Of a stretch of 64,000 bases of DNA, positions 1-11,680 are shown in pieces. Each line of letters starts with the position of its first letter. The first letter of the stretch is position 1. The notes under the pieces are model-generated. The model was not told where the DNA came from. It worked only from the letters and a program-made list of their open reading frames with translations, and made no database searches. The DNA comes from Paulinella micropora (taxonomy: Eukaryota; Cercozoa; Imbricatea; Euglyphida). The position numbers were made by a program, and so were the translations under genes. The stretch covers positions 477,574 to 541,573 of the forward strand of contig BJOX01000365.1 in the NCBI GenBank assembly GCA_009731375.1, given 5' to 3'.

Positions 1-55
<55 letters not shown>

Positions 56-92
56 CCTACCTACCTACCTACCTACCTACCTACCTACCTAC

Positions 93-124
<32 letters not shown>

Positions 125-215
125 TTACCTATCTGTGGCAGTTCCGAGTAGAGGACATCGTCTCGAAGTCAAATTCGACTCCAAATCCAGCGTGGTATTC
201 CTTAGATAGATAGAC

Positions 216-285
<70 letters not shown>

Positions 286-367
286 GACCATCGATCTAGC
301 TCTGCAAACTGTGTCATGTCCTTTCGACCTGCATATTGGAGATAGATAGATAGATAGATAGATATCT

Positions 368-427
<60 letters not shown>

Positions 428-538
428 CATAGATAAATAGATGGATAGATGGATAGATAAATAGATGGATCTATCTATAGATAGGACCATCGATCTAGCT
501 CTTCAAACTGTGTCATGTCCTTTCGACCTGCATATTGG

Positions 539-603
<65 letters not shown>

Positions 604-760
604 TCTGATACATAGATAGATAGATAGATATGTTTGGTCTATCAGCTCTGCATATCCGAAGACATAGGCATCCATTCCACCCCGCCGCCAATCGGCGACT
701 GGGTAGCGGGCTGGGAATGGGCACTAGGCCCCGAATTTGTGCAGTCTGACGGTTCTACGC

Positions 761-797
<37 letters not shown>
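1..797. repeat. (CTAT)n / (GATA)n microsatellite tract with short unique inserts
   Basis: Runs of CTAT, CTAC and GATA (the same repeat family on opposite strands) alternate with unique inserts at about 128-205, 284-340, 484-540 and 631-760. The switch from CTAT to GATA polarity near 205 means the tract is itself part of an inverted arrangement. There is no credible coding sequence; open frames here are translated repeat. Confidence 0.95.
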
Positions 798-850
798 GAC
801 CATCGATCTAGCTTTGCAAACTGTGTCATGTCATTTCGACCTGCATACTG
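284..850. repeat. 57-bp unit present three times inside GATA repeats
   Basis: A unit starting GGACCATCGATCTAGCT and ending GACCTGCATATTGGA occurs at about 284-340, 484-540 and 797-850 with one to four differences. Copies 1 and 2 are flanked on both sides by (GATA)n; copy 3 runs on into unique sequence. The pattern suggests either expansion of a compound satellite or the repeated end of a mobile element that inserts in GATA repeats. No coding potential. Confidence 0.75.
631..760. repeat. Insert in GATA repeats, inverted relative to 5898-5990
   Basis: The stretch from GGTCTATCAGCTCTGCATAT through GGCATCCATTCCACC reappears as its reverse complement at about 5898-5990, with a few mismatches. Both copies are embedded in CTAT/GATA repeats. 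It is a dispersed repeat of unknown type, too short to classify. Confidence 0.7.
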
Positions 851-994
851 GAAGTTCTGCGCATGTGTGCGTATTTATGTTCATGATCTTTTATGCATAT
901 ACTTTTGTTGTTTGGTTTTGTTTGTTTGTTTGTTTAATGCGTATATGTAGGGCTATCTGTGCTACGTGTGCATACTCATACAGTATGTATGTAT

Positions 995-1837
<843 letters not shown>

Positions 1838-4800
1838 CATATGTGACCCCGTCGCGGCGATAAAGCGCGGCAACCAAACCTTTCTCCTTTTTCTTCTTGG
1901 GCTGACAACCCTGGCTTAAACGAAGAGGCTTGCTTCCCCTAAGTTAAGCCGTAAGTTACAAAAACTACATGCGAAAACCTACCGACGCACCGCTATTCCC
2001 TCCGGAGTGGCCGCCGTCACCCTCCCAGTGCGTGCTCTGCACCGCCTGAACCCCCTGGAGAAGATTTTGCTCATGTTCACCCTTACGAAGACCTTTCGGG
2101 CCTCCTCGAAAAGAAGAGCCCAAAAGCGCACGTCCATCCGGACTACAAGTCGCAACCCGGCATTATCAACCTGGATTCCACCCACTGTGTTGACGCCGAG
2201 ACATACTCCCATTTCGTCCATCGGACAAGAAGTGCCCCGAAAGAACCAACCGAAAGAAGAAAACGCCTGGTATTGCCATCAACACCAAGCGAATGGAAAG
2301 GCATTGAAGAAGAACTCCAATCCGCACTCCCTCTCATCCTCCCCTCCTCTCTCATCAAATGCCTGTCATGTGACGAAGCAGTAGCGAAATTTGAAAGATA
2401 TCTCTACGACTTCATATCACAACGGGTAACAAAAACACAAGAACAAACTCATGAGCGAAAAAACCGCCACGTAATCCGGCTCCAAACAGAACTCACGCAG
2501 AACCGACAACAAAAACTGATCCAAAAGAGACATCTGCGAGATCTCAAAAGGGCAGGTTCAATTCCAGCTGCTGTTGCAAAAAGCCTGCAAAAAACTTGGC
2601 GAGTATTATTGAAGACCGGTAACCGCCTCCGCCGTCGTCTCAAGGAAGCAACTTTAAGCTCCGCTCAACGACAAGCAAATACACGCTTCCGAACTGACCC
2701 TCATAAGTTTGCCAAAAATCTGTTTCATCCCCCCTCAACCCAAACCACTTCCTCCCTATCCAAAGAAAACTGTGACTCCTACTTTCCCAACCTATACAAA
2801 GACGCTAATCGTGAACAAACCTACGTGCCCTTACCTGAAATGAATCGCCCGCCTCTACCAACTGTCCCCTTTGACCTCAAGCCACCGTCCTTCTTGGAAA
2901 CCAAAAGATCTGTGTTTGCCAAGCGTAATGGTGCAGCCCCTGGCAGAGATGGTATTAGCTACCTTGTTTACAAGAGACTTCCCACCGCTTTACTTTTCTT
3001 ACACAAACTCATTGTCAAGTGTTGGACAACGGATGTAGCTAATAGCTGGGCCCAAGCTGCTATCTCCCTCCTTCATAAGGACGGCGATCCACTTCAGGCC
3101 TCAAACTATCGTCCGATTGCTCTGACAAGCTGCTCGGGTAAGGTATTTTTCTCTTTGTGGTCAAAACGCCTAGAGAGTTTTTTGCTAGATAACAAGTACT
3201 TTGACAGAGCAAAACAAAAAGGTTTCCTCCGTAACGTTGCAGGATGCCCCGAGCACATTGCTACTACAAAAGCTACCATCAGAAATGCAAAAGATCACTA
3301 TCGCCAACTGGTCATAGCATGGATTGACCTACAAAACGCTTTTGGAAGCGTAAACCACAACTTGATCCAGTTCGCTCTCTGGTGGTACCACGTGCCCCCT
3401 ATGTTTGCTCGCATAATCTTTTTATACTACGAACTCTTAGTAGCCACAATCGAAGGGAAAGATTGGTCATCAGAACCCTTTGTTTTTGCTGTTGGCGTTT
3501 TTCAAGGATGCTGCATTTCTCCTCTCCTTTTCAACATAGTTTTCAACCTACTCCTTGACCTCCTATCATCCTTGACCAAAAACAACGGTTATCATTTCAA
3601 GCATAAGACCTCAACAGATGAAGTCATCGTGCACGAAGCTGCTTATGCTGACGACCTCAAACTACACTGCCGATCCCCGAAACACTGTCAATCGTCCATC
3701 AACATGATTGACAAATTTCTGTCATGGTCCAGAACAATGGCCGCGAAACCGCCCAAATGCAAAAGCCTTGCTTTCAAATACTGGACTAAAGCCGACGACT
3801 ATAAGGGTCTCAAACGATTATTGCCGATCTCGTTCCCACCCTTCGACCCCGCCCTTACTATTACTGGCAAACCGATTGACTTCATCGCTGACAAGCCTTT
3901 CAAAGACCTCGGATGGATTGTCTACCATGACCTCAGCGAAAACGAACAACGTGCAGCAATCCAAAAGAAGTTCATTCTTTCTATGCAAGCCATCGATAGC
4001 TGCTCGATCAATGGCTTTATGAAATTTTGGCTATACCAGCACTACGCTGTCCAGTCACTTGCCTGGCCATTTCTCATTTATGACCTCTGCTTATCTTTCG
4101 CCAAAACCCTTGAGAAAATTGCGACCCGCTTCCTCAAAAAATGGGCCAATATCTACAAAAGAGCTCTGGTCTCTTGCCTTTACCGCCCACGCTCGAAATT
4201 CGGTCTACAGCTCCAATCCATCGTCTCTTTTTACCAGCGACTTCAAATCAACCGTGCTCAAATGCTGAAGTACTGCCCAGATAAACACCTCTCGTCCATT
4301 TATGCGATGAACCTGACGAAACACGAAACATTTCGAACTATCTGGAAACCAGAGCCTGTGCTCGAAAAGCTTGAGGCACAAGTTGATTTTGAATTCAAAC
4401 ATCGAGGCCAATCCGATCATCTCGGACTTGGCCATGGTCGCTACCCAAAAGAACATTCCATCACAGACCGCAAAGACAGGGTTTTAGAATTAGCTGCTGA
4501 GACAATACTTGAGACAACCACAGTGCATGACATGGACAAAGCCATGCAAGGGTGCTTCCTTCGTTTTGAAGACGCATGCCCCTTCGACCTCTCCTGGGCT
4601 CGCCTCATCGGAACCCGTAATCCCCGTTTAATCTCTTGGGTCATCAACGCAAGCACAAACTCGGTTATTACCCCCGACCTTAGACGTCTGTGGGGAATCA
4701 TTCCCAACAACAAGTGTGCCCTCTGTTCTGGTCAAGCACATCTATGCCACATCCTCTCCGGTTGCCATGTTGCCCTCAAACAAGGCCGCTATACCTGGCG

Positions 4801-5731
4801 TCATGACTCTGTGCTCTGCACTATTGAAGCTCCCCTTCAAAAACACATCGAGAGCCATAACAAACGCTCCCCTATAGACCAAAATGAATCAAAGTCTATG
4901 TTTGTGAAAGAGGGCGAGCAGAAGCCTAAGAGACAGTCATTTCATCGACCATCCCTGCTTGACACTGCAAACGATTGGCAACTCCAAACCCAATACACCG
5001 GTTCTGAGCAAGCCTTTCCTGTCCACATTTGTGTCACTGACCTCCGCCCCGATATCGTTGTCTGGTCACTGTCTACCAAGATATGTATTCTGATCGAGCT
5101 AACGTGCCCGGTCGAGGAAAACATCCTTGACGCACGAGCCTACAAGACCAACCGATACAACAAGCTCAAATCTCAAATCGAGGACAACGGATGGACCTGC
5201 CACCTTCGACCAATCGAATGCGGGGCTCGCGGCATGGTATCGTTCTCTGTTCATCGATGTTTCCGCGCCTTGGGTTTTTCCCATCCCCAATCCAAATCCC
5301 TTTGCTTCAAGCTATCCTCCTGCGTAGCTCGTTGCTCTTTTGCGATTTATCGCTCCTGTGCAGTCAAAAATTGGACTAATCTTCCTCTAGTCCGTATTGG
5401 TGACTGCATTCCATCATAGCCGTCCAGTGTTGCATAGCCCGGGCTAGGTCCCTGCGGGGGTTTAGGCCTCATACAATGTCATCATTGTAGCTTGCGCAAG
5501 CTTACGGTGCTCAAAACACTTGGACTAACGGCTTCCTTTTCTTTCTCTTCTTCCTTATCCTCCCACTCTCCATTCCTAGATTGCCTTTTTCTTCAACGTC
5601 CTTCCTCCTCTTCTTTTTCCAGAACACAGTCTACCCGTGATTCCCATCCCGGACACATGCACAGTACACAAATTATTGTTTGATGTGAAACTGCGTTCCT
5701 TTGCAAGGACTACATTCCTTTGCGACATCTC

Positions 5732-5734
<3 letters not shown>
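1838..5734 (+). mobile_element. Full-length RLE-type (R2/NeSL/CRE-like) non-LTR retrotransposon
   Basis: The element is about 3.9 kb, with a 5' leader of about 430 nt, one long ORF (2273-5419) and a 3' untranslated region of about 315 nt. That region starts with GC-rich, self-complementary sequence (CCCGGGC, CCCTGCGGGGG) that could fold as the RT recognition structure. The 3' junction is GACATCTCAT followed by (CTAT)n; there is no poly(A) tail. The 5' boundary is set by where the upstream truncated copy ends. Single-ORF architecture with RT, zinc knuckle and C-terminal restriction-like endonuclease places it among the early-branching, usually site-specific non-LTR clades. The (TCTA)n tetranucleotide appears to be its target. 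Confidence 0.85.
2273..5419 (+). CDS. Non-LTR retrotransposon polyprotein: reverse transcriptase plus restriction-like endonuclease
   Basis: A 1048-residue ORF. The basic, possibly nucleic-acid-binding N-terminal region (about 60-150) is rich in R/K. The reverse transcriptase spans roughly 215-620: 'NGAAPGRDGI' near 225, 'NYRPIAL' near 280, 'QGCCISPLLFN' near 415 and the catalytic box A-Y-A-D-D at 457-461. A CCHC knuckle starts at C815 (CALC...HILSGC), followed by 'RYTWRHDSVL', the sequence typically found just before the endonuclease. The restriction-like endonuclease follows: R-P-D with D927, then E942 in 'IELTCPVEEN', and a downstream K/RY motif. In this family the endonuclease nicks the target and the RT primes from the nick. 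The ORF is intact, so it may be autonomous. The start is the first ATG of the long frame; an upstream short frame (2007-2384) overlaps in another phase and I do not count it. No apurinic endonuclease domain is seen. Confidence 0.92.
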   Translation: MPSTPSEWKGIEEELQSALPLILPSSLIKCLSCDEAVAKFERYLYDFISQRVTKTQEQTHERKNRHVIRLQTELTQNRQQKLIQKRHLRDLKRAGSIPAAVAKSLQKTWRVLLKTGNRLRRRLKEATLSSAQRQANTRFRTDPHKFAKNLFHPPSTQTTSSLSKENCDSYFPNLYKDANREQTYVPLPEMNRPPLPTVPFDLKPPSFLETKRSVFAKRNGAAPGRDGISYLVYKRLPTALLFLHKLIVKCWTTDVANSWAQAAISLLHKDGDPLQASNYRPIALTSCSGKVFFSLWSKRLESFLLDNKYFDRAKQKGFLRNVAGCPEHIATTKATIRNAKDHYRQLVIAWIDLQNAFGSVNHNLIQFALWWYHVPPMFARIIFLYYELLVATIEGKDWSSEPFVFAVGVFQGCCISPLLFNIVFNLLLDLLSSLTKNNGYHFKHKTSTDEVIVHEAAYADDLKLHCRSPKHCQSSINMIDKFLSWSRTMAAKPPKCKSLAFKYWTKADDYKGLKRLLPISFPPFDPALTITGKPIDFIADKPFKDLGWIVYHDLSENEQRAAIQKKFILSMQAIDSCSINGFMKFWLYQHYAVQSLAWPFLIYDLCLSFAKTLEKIATRFLKKWANIYKRALVSCLYRPRSKFGLQLQSIVSFYQRLQINRAQMLKYCPDKHLSSIYAMNLTKHETFRTIWKPEPVLEKLEAQVDFEFKHRGQSDHLGLGHGRYPKEHSITDRKDRVLELAAETILETTTVHDMDKAMQGCFLRFEDACPFDLSWARLIGTRNPRLISWVINASTNSVITPDLRRLWGIIPNNKCALCSGQAHLCHILSGCHVALKQGRYTWRHDSVLCTIEAPLQKHIESHNKRSPIDQNESKSMFVKEGEQKPKRQSFHRPSLLDTANDWQLQTQYTGSEQAFPVHICVTDLRPDIVVWSLSTKICILIELTCPVEENILDARAYKTNRYNKLKSQIEDNGWTCHLRPIECGARGMVSFSVHRCFRALGFSHPQSKSLCFKLSSCVARCSFAIYRSCAVKNWTNLPLVRIGDCIPS

Positions 5735-5766
<32 letters not shown>

Positions 5767-5885
5767 CATGCATCTATCCATGCATCCATCCATCCATCCA
5801 TCCATCCATCCATCTATCCATCTATCCATCTATCTATCTAGATAGATAGATATCTATCTATCTATCTATCTATTTATCTACCTAC
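5735..5885. repeat. (CTAT)n / (CATC)n microsatellite
   Basis: CTAT repeats follow the retrotransposon 3' end directly, grading into CATC/CATG and back, with a short GATA inversion near 5841. Confidence 0.95.
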
Positions 5886-5997
5886 CTATCTACCTACCAT
5901 TCCCGGTCCGCTGCCCAATCGCCTTCAGGTGGCTGGGTGGAATGGATGCCTAAGTCTTCGGATATGCAGAGCTGATAGACCAAACATATCTATCTAC
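5886..5997. repeat. Insert in CTAT/CTAC repeats (inverted partner of 631-760)
   Basis: Unique sequence between CTAC and CTAT runs; its core is the reverse complement of the insert near 631-760. Confidence 0.65.
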
Positions 5998-6012
5998 CAA
6001 CCAAGCAAACTA

Positions 6013-6400
6013 CATACCTACCTACCTACCTACCTACCTACCTACCTATCTACCTATCTATCTACCTACCTATCTACCTATCTATCTACCTACCTACCTA
6101 CCTACCTATCTACCTATCTACCTATCTACCTATCTACCTACCTACCTGCCTACCTACCTACCTACCTACCTACGCTATGTTCTGTTGCTGTTGGCAGGAG
6201 ACACAGGCAAGGATACCTACCTACCTACCTGCCTACCTGCCTACCTACCTACCTACCTGCCTACCTACGCTATGTTCTGTTTGCAGGAGACAGAGGCAAG
6301 GCTACCTACTATCTACCTACCTACCTACCTACCTATCTACCTACCTGCCTGCCTACCTACGCTATGTTCTGTTGCTGTTTGCAGGAGACACAGGCAAGTA
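6013..6400. repeat. (CTAC)n array containing three copies of a 45-bp unit
   Basis: CTAC/CTAT/CTGC repeats are interrupted at about 6174-6213, 6268-6301 and 6360-6400 by a unit reading GCTATGTTCTGTT...GCAGGAGACACAGGCAAG, slightly different each time (the second lacks the TGCTG segment). This parallels the 57-bp unit of 284-850: short non-simple units regularly embedded in a tetranucleotide array. Confidence 0.8.
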
Positions 6401-6431
6401 TAGACCAGAAAAGCGACCCCCACGAAAAAAC

Positions 6432-6432
<1 letters not shown>

Positions 6433-6504
<72 letters not shown>

Positions 6505-6768
6505 CGAGGGGAAAGGCGGAGGAGGAAAGAGATAGACAGAACAGAGACAGAAACAGAGACAGACACAGAGACAGAGAGATTGTGTGTCTACATATGTACA
6601 TACACATGTATGTATGTATGTATGTATGTATGTATGTATGTATGTATGTATGTATGTATGTATGTATGTATGTATTATGTATGTATGTATATATGTATGT
6701 GTGTGTATGCATGTGTGTGTGTGTGTGTTTGCATGTGTCTTCTATCAGCATTGGACGAGCCTTAGTAT

Positions 6769-6818
<50 letters not shown>

Positions 6819-6971
6819 TTTATGTATATATATATGTATATATGTATATATATATGTATATATATATTTATATGTATATATATATGTATATATGTATATA
6901 TATATGTATATATATATTTATACATATATATATATATATATGTATGTATATATACATATATATGTATATGT

Positions 6972-7004
<33 letters not shown>

Positions 7005-7008
7005 ATAT
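6433..7008. repeat. Compound simple repeats (GA)n, (TATG)n, (TC)n, (TA)n
   Basis: In order: (GA)n at 6433-6510 grading into CAGA repeats, (TATG)n at 6606-6690, (TG)n near 6715, (TC)n at 6770-6815, then TATATG/TATA to 7008. Long open frames across it are repeat artefacts. Confidence 0.95.
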
Positions 7009-7212
7009 ACCTTTCTATGCCTTTATCCACCATTGGTTTACAAATCACTTGATCTATTTGCCTATCTAAGGGGTTGATCCATTTGCCTATCTAAGTGGTT
7101 GTTCAAAAGTTTCCATACTTCAACCCTATCTTCCCCTGAGCTAGCGCTGCAGCCTGTAGCCCAGGTTATATGCACAGCAAGTACAATTCCCACAGATGTA
7201 TGTCCCCCAACC

Positions 7213-7694
7213 GCACCTCCCCACTCTCTTTCCCTGGCGAGATTTTGAAAAAGTTGGAAAGTTCTCAAAACTGGGACTGTAGGATTTTACTTATAATTAC
7301 TTGTTTCTTGTACGCCTCGAGCAAAGCTATCTTGCCGCTGCAGTGTTGGGGTGCTGCGGCTGTGAGCTTGCACACGATGCAGCTAGTCAGTCCGTTCTCC
7401 CCCAGTGTTGATGACAGTGATCAGTCTTTGTCTCATCCCGGTCGCATATTTCTGCACCATCTTCACGTCCACCTCTTGCCAGATCTTGAGCAGCCGGGCC
7501 TTGAATGCGGGCATGATCGTTGGGCGCTTGATACTCAGCTCCATTCATGTATGTCCATACGTGTTCGATTGAATTCAGATCGGCAGACTTGGGGGAAACT
7601 TGGCCTGGTCCCGAGGATGGTCCTTTGTCTGACCGATTTTGGACCTTTTTCAAACTTTTCTAAAATCTCACCAAGGAGAGGGAGTGGAGACGTT
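7213..7694 (-). mobile_element. Internally deleted Tc1/mariner-like element with terminal inverted repeats
   Basis: The segment from about 7213 (CTCCCCACTCTCTTTCCCTGG) matches, as an inverted copy, the end near 7694 (CTTGGTGAGATTTTAGAAAAG read on the other strand), giving imperfect inverted repeats of about 55 bp. Between them lies a fragment of Tc1-type transposase on the minus strand. The outer limits are approximate and no TA duplication could be fixed. Confidence 0.6.
7387..7653 (-). pseudogene. Tc1/mariner transposase C-terminal remnant
   Basis: On the minus strand 'SADLNSIEHVW' corresponds to the S/D-L-N-P-I-E-x-W motif that carries the last acidic catalytic residue of Tc1/mariner DDE transposases. 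The continuation typical of the family (K..W.E.D...V.K...GM.QRL..VI..G) is present but in a different frame (about 7400-7500), so at least one frameshift separates them. The N-terminal DNA-binding part and the first two catalytic aspartates are missing. It is an inactive remnant. Confidence 0.7.
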
Positions 7695-7723
7695 TCGTTG
7701 CGCTACCTACCTACCTACCTACC

Positions 7724-7921
7724 CCTAACCCTAACCGTATCCCTAACCCTAACCCTAACCGTAACCCTAACCGTAATCCTAACCCTAACCGTAACCCTAA
7801 CCCTAACCCTAACCGTAACGCTAACCCTAACCCTAACCGTAACCCTAACCCTAACCGTAACCGTAACCCTAACCCTAACCCTAACGTAACCCTAACCCTA
7901 ACCCTAACCCTAACCCCAACC
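7724..7921. repeat. Interstitial telomere-like (CCCTAA)n with CCGTAA variants
   Basis: About 33 hexamer units, mostly CCCTAA (TTAGGG on the other strand), with regularly interspersed CCGTAA and a few CCGTAT/CCGTAATC variants, bounded by CTAC repeats on the left and unique DNA on the right. It is internal to the window. Vertebrate/fungal/many-protist-type TTAGGG excludes the plant-type TTTAGGG for this locus. Confidence 0.9.
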
Positions 7922-8042
7922 TAAATGACCTGTCTGTCCTTCTATCCATGCTGCGTTGTTTAGGAAGCGTCCTTTGTCCGTCAGCGACGTTCTGTGTCTT
8001 TTAGCCATCTATCCCTTGCAGACCGTCTCCTGCCGACTGCGG

Positions 8043-8046
<4 letters not shown>

Positions 8047-8102
<56 letters not shown>

Positions 8103-8231
8103 TCTCTCGCTCGCTCGCTCCGAACGGATATGTACATACCAATCGTGTAGGTGCAGGGAATTCCACTTCAGCCCTCTGTTGTTACGGTACATCTCTACCC
8201 CCCCCCCCCCCCCCCCCGCGGNNNNNNNNNN
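8047..8231. repeat. (CT)n tract, C-run and 10-N gap
   Basis: (CT)n at 8047-8117, then a pure C run at about 8200-8217, immediately followed by ten Ns (8222-8231). The gap lies where a homopolymer defeats assembly. 8232-8452 is pyrimidine-rich DNA with no gene. Confidence 0.9.
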
Positions 8232-8452
8232 AAAAGAGGTGGGGGGTGGGGTAGTGTCAGTTGAATCTTCCCCATCCGTCTCTTCTTTTTCCATCAGGTG
8301 AATAGAGAACTAGAGAACATGTGGTTGATGTGACCTATCTCTCCTATCCCTTCCCCCGCCCCCCCTTTCTGTCTCTATCCCTCTTTTTTTACTAGTCTCT
8401 CTTCATTCTCCCTTCCTACCTGCCTGTTTGCCAGCCTGTCTACCAGCCTACA

Positions 8453-8453
8453 T

Positions 8454-8493
<40 letters not shown>
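8453..8493. repeat. (CTAT)n microsatellite
   Basis: A pure CTAT run that forms the left flank of the third retrotransposon copy. Confidence 0.95.
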
Positions 8494-8495
<2 letters not shown>

Positions 8496-8659
8496 CTCCA
8501 TTCCTAGATTGCCTTTTTCTTCAACGTCCTTCCTCCTCTTCTTTTTCCAGAACACAGTCTACCCGTGATTCCCATCCCGGACACATGCACAGTACACAAA
8601 TTATTGTTTGATGTGAAACTGCGTTCCTTTGCAAGGACTACATTCCTTTGCGACATCTC

Positions 8660-8662
<3 letters not shown>
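8494..8662 (+). mobile_element. Strongly 5'-truncated copy of the RLE-type retrotransposon (3' UTR only)
   Basis: Matches the last 170 nt or so of the full-length element (from CTCTCCATTCCTAG to GACATCTCAT) with no difference visible by eye. Unlike copy 1 it is flanked on both sides by (CTAT)n. Its 3' junction with the CTAT repeat is the same as in the full-length copy. Confidence 0.9.
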
Positions 8663-8712
<50 letters not shown>

Positions 8713-8745
8713 CCTATCTACCTACGTATCTACCTACGTATCTAC

Positions 8746-8791
<46 letters not shown>

Positions 8792-8845
8792 CTCTATCTA
8801 TCTCTCTATCTATCTCTATCTCTCTATCTATCTATCTATCTATTT
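8663..8845. repeat. (CTAT)n / (CTAC)n microsatellite
   Basis: CTAT repeats with CTAC and CTCT interruptions follow the retrotransposon fragment. 8846-9060 is unique sequence without a recognisable gene. Confidence 0.95.
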
Positions 8846-9067
8846 CGTATTTATCTATGTATATGTATGCAACCGCAAGTGCCAGGAATACCCCTTTCAT
8901 CCATCTATCTATCCTATCTATCCCATGTCTATGTAGATCGCATGTACCATGCACTATGTTATGCAGCTACAAGTACCAGGTAGTCCCGCGCCGCCTCCTC
9001 CCGCGGCAGTGGTTTACCCCTCCTATACCGGTGTCTCGCACTGTGTCAAGACGATGCTTCGACAAGA

Positions 9068-9328
9068 GGGTCTTCTTCTTCTTCTTCTTCTTCTTCTTCT
9101 TCTTCTTCTTCTTCTTCTTCTTCTTCTTCTTCTCCTTCTCCTTCTCCTCCTCCTCCTCCTCCTCCTCCTTCTTCTTCTTCTTCTTCTTCTTCTTCTTCCT
9201 CTTTCACTTCCACTTCCACTTCCTCTTCCTCCTCTTCCTCTTCCTCTTCCTCTTCCTCTCCTCTTCCTCTTCTTCTTCTTCTTCTTCTTCTTCTTCTTCT
9301 TCTTCATCATCATCATCATCATCTTCTT

Positions 9329-9359
<31 letters not shown>

Positions 9360-9380
9360 TTCTCCTCCTCCTCCTCCTCC

Positions 9381-9412
<32 letters not shown>

Positions 9413-9571
9413 TTCCTCCTCTTCCTCCTCCTCTTCCTCCTCCTCCTCCTCCTCCTCTTTCTTCTTCTCTTTCTTCTCCTTCTTCTTCTTCTTCTTCTTC
9501 TTCTTCTTCTTCTTCTTCTTCTTCTTCCTCTTCCTCTTCCTCTTCCTCTTCTTCTTCTTCTTCTTCTTCTT

Positions 9572-9602
<31 letters not shown>

Positions 9603-9712
9603 TTCTTCCTCCTCCTCCTCCTCTTCTTCTTCTTCTTCTTCTTCTTCTTCTTCTTCTTCTTCTTCTTTTCCTCCTCCTCCTCCTCCTCCTCCTCCTCCTC
9701 CTCCTCAATCTT
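9068..9712. repeat. Giant (CTT)n / (CTC)n trinucleotide array
   Basis: About 645 bp of almost uninterrupted polypyrimidine on the plus strand (CTT, CCT, CAT variants). Open frames on both strands (poly-Ser/Phe/Leu or poly-Arg/Lys) are repeat artefacts. Such purine/pyrimidine tracts can form triplex (H-DNA). Confidence 0.97.
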
Positions 9713-9898
9713 CTACTTCTGTTCTATCTCTTGTTCCCTGTGTATGAAAGTTTGTACTTCATGAGTCCTATGTCTGTACAGGTGTGTCTTCGTTCTACAG
9801 GGGGTTTGTCCTCAACGGATGTGCCGGATTGACCTGGGTATTTACCTTTTACGACTTTTTTAAAATATTATGATTGCTATTATTATTTTTCTGATGAT

Positions 9899-9903
9899 TG
9901 TTA

Positions 9904-9940
<37 letters not shown>

Positions 9941-9968
9941 CATTATTATCATTATTATTATTATTATT
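9899..9968. repeat. (TTA)n microsatellite
   Basis: TTA/TCA repeats, forming the left flank of the first SINE. The 9713-9898 stretch before it has no gene. Confidence 0.95.
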
Positions 9969-10234
9969 GGACACCGTGATAGCCCAGTGGTCAAGTTCTA
10001 CCATCTGGGCCCTGTCGCCAGTTCGATTCCCGTCGGTGCCACCAGTATTTTCATTGAACATACCGGTCCGTCTGGACCAGTATTTTCATTGAACATACCG
10101 GTCCGTCTGGAAGTGTTGGAACTGCCCTTGCGGGGGTGTCATTAGAGCCTATCGTCAATTCTTCGTACTCCCCTCACGGGTGAGACGATGGAGGCGCATG
10201 TGCAGAAATGCATCAGCCATTGACAGAGAAGCAC

Positions 10235-10235
<1 letters not shown>
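9969..10235 (+). mobile_element. tRNA-derived SINE, copy 1
   Basis: Head with RNA polymerase III promoter: A box TAGCCCAGTGG near 9982 and B box AGTTCGATTCC near 10019, ending CGTCGGTGCC, which could pair with the 5' GGCACCG of the second copy in acceptor-stem fashion. A unique body (AGTATTTTCATTGAACAT, GCGGGGGTGTCAT, GGTGAGACGATGGAGGC) follows and ends GAGAAGCACTATT, running into (TTA)n. Copy 1 carries an internal tandem duplication of about 35 bp (starting CCAGTATTTTCATTGAAC) that copy 2 lacks. Confidence 0.85.

Positions 10236-10317
<82 letters not shown>
10236..10317. repeat. (TTA)n microsatellite between SINE copies
   Basis: Pure ATT/TTA run separating the two SINE copies. Confidence 0.95.
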
Positions 10318-10559
10318 GTGGCACCGCGATAGCCCAGTGGTTAAGGTCTACCATCTGGGACCTGTCGCCAGTTCGATTCCCGTCGGTGCCAGTATTTTCA
10401 AAGGATATTTTCTTTGAAAGTATTGGTCTGTCTGGAAGGCTTGGAGCTGCCTTGCGGGGGTGTCAGTAGAGCCTATCGTCAAATCTTCGTACTCCCCTCG
10501 CGGGTGAGACGATGGAGGCACGTGTGCAGAAATGCATTCGCCATTGACTGAGAAGCACT

Positions 10560-10562
<3 letters not shown>
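10318..10562 (+). mobile_element. tRNA-derived SINE, copy 2
   Basis: Same head and body as copy 1: A box TAGCCCAGTGG near 10331, B box AGTTCGATTCC near 10369, body from AGTATTTTCAAAGG to GAGAAGCACTATT. It is flanked on both sides by TTA/TAA repeats. About 85-90 percent identical to copy 1 by eye. It depends on a partner LINE in trans for mobility; the partner is not identified. Confidence 0.87.
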
Positions 10563-11117
<555 letters not shown>

Positions 11118-11366
11118 TTGTAACAGTATTGCCGTTTCCAGTGCACTCCCAACATCTTTGTGTGCGTGCGTGTGTGTGTGTGTGTGTGTGCAGTATCTGG
11201 CCTATTCCAGCGTGGTGATCGTCAACATTCTTCTCGGCACCCCTGATTTTTAACCCAACTTTCCCTCCTCCTCCTCCTCTTCCTCCTCCTCCTCTTCTTT
11301 GTTTGCTCTTTTGCTCACTTGTGGACGTCAAAATTCTGCTCAGCATTCTTTGTGACCCCTTTTTTC

Positions 11367-11426
<60 letters not shown>

Positions 11427-11646
11427 TGTTTTTATTTTTACCTCAAGTTGGCCGTCACTAATTCAAGTTCTAAACGGCACTGCCGTTCAATTCTTAATAT
11501 AACATGATAAATTATCATGATACCAATTTAACTTCCATCCCTCCGTCACCGTTTCAAAACGTGAATTTTTCTTCCGTTTGTGAATAGAATCTGATTCTTT
11601 TTCTCTCAGATGGTGGCGTTGCTCACCAGCCGTCCCGGCCAGTTTC

Positions 11647-11680
<34 letters not shown>

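Noticed and set aside
1-800. Possible CRISPR array from regularly spaced 57-bp units
   Set aside because: The spacers would be GATA microsatellite, the setting is eukaryotic, there are only three units and no cas genes.
2007-2384. Separate ORF1 of the non-LTR element
   Set aside because: No nucleic-acid-binding motif, overlaps the start of the main ORF, and single-ORF structure is normal for this clade.
8949-9764. Poly-Leu/Phe/Ser ORFs over 250 codons
   Set aside because: They are the (CTT)n array read in each frame.
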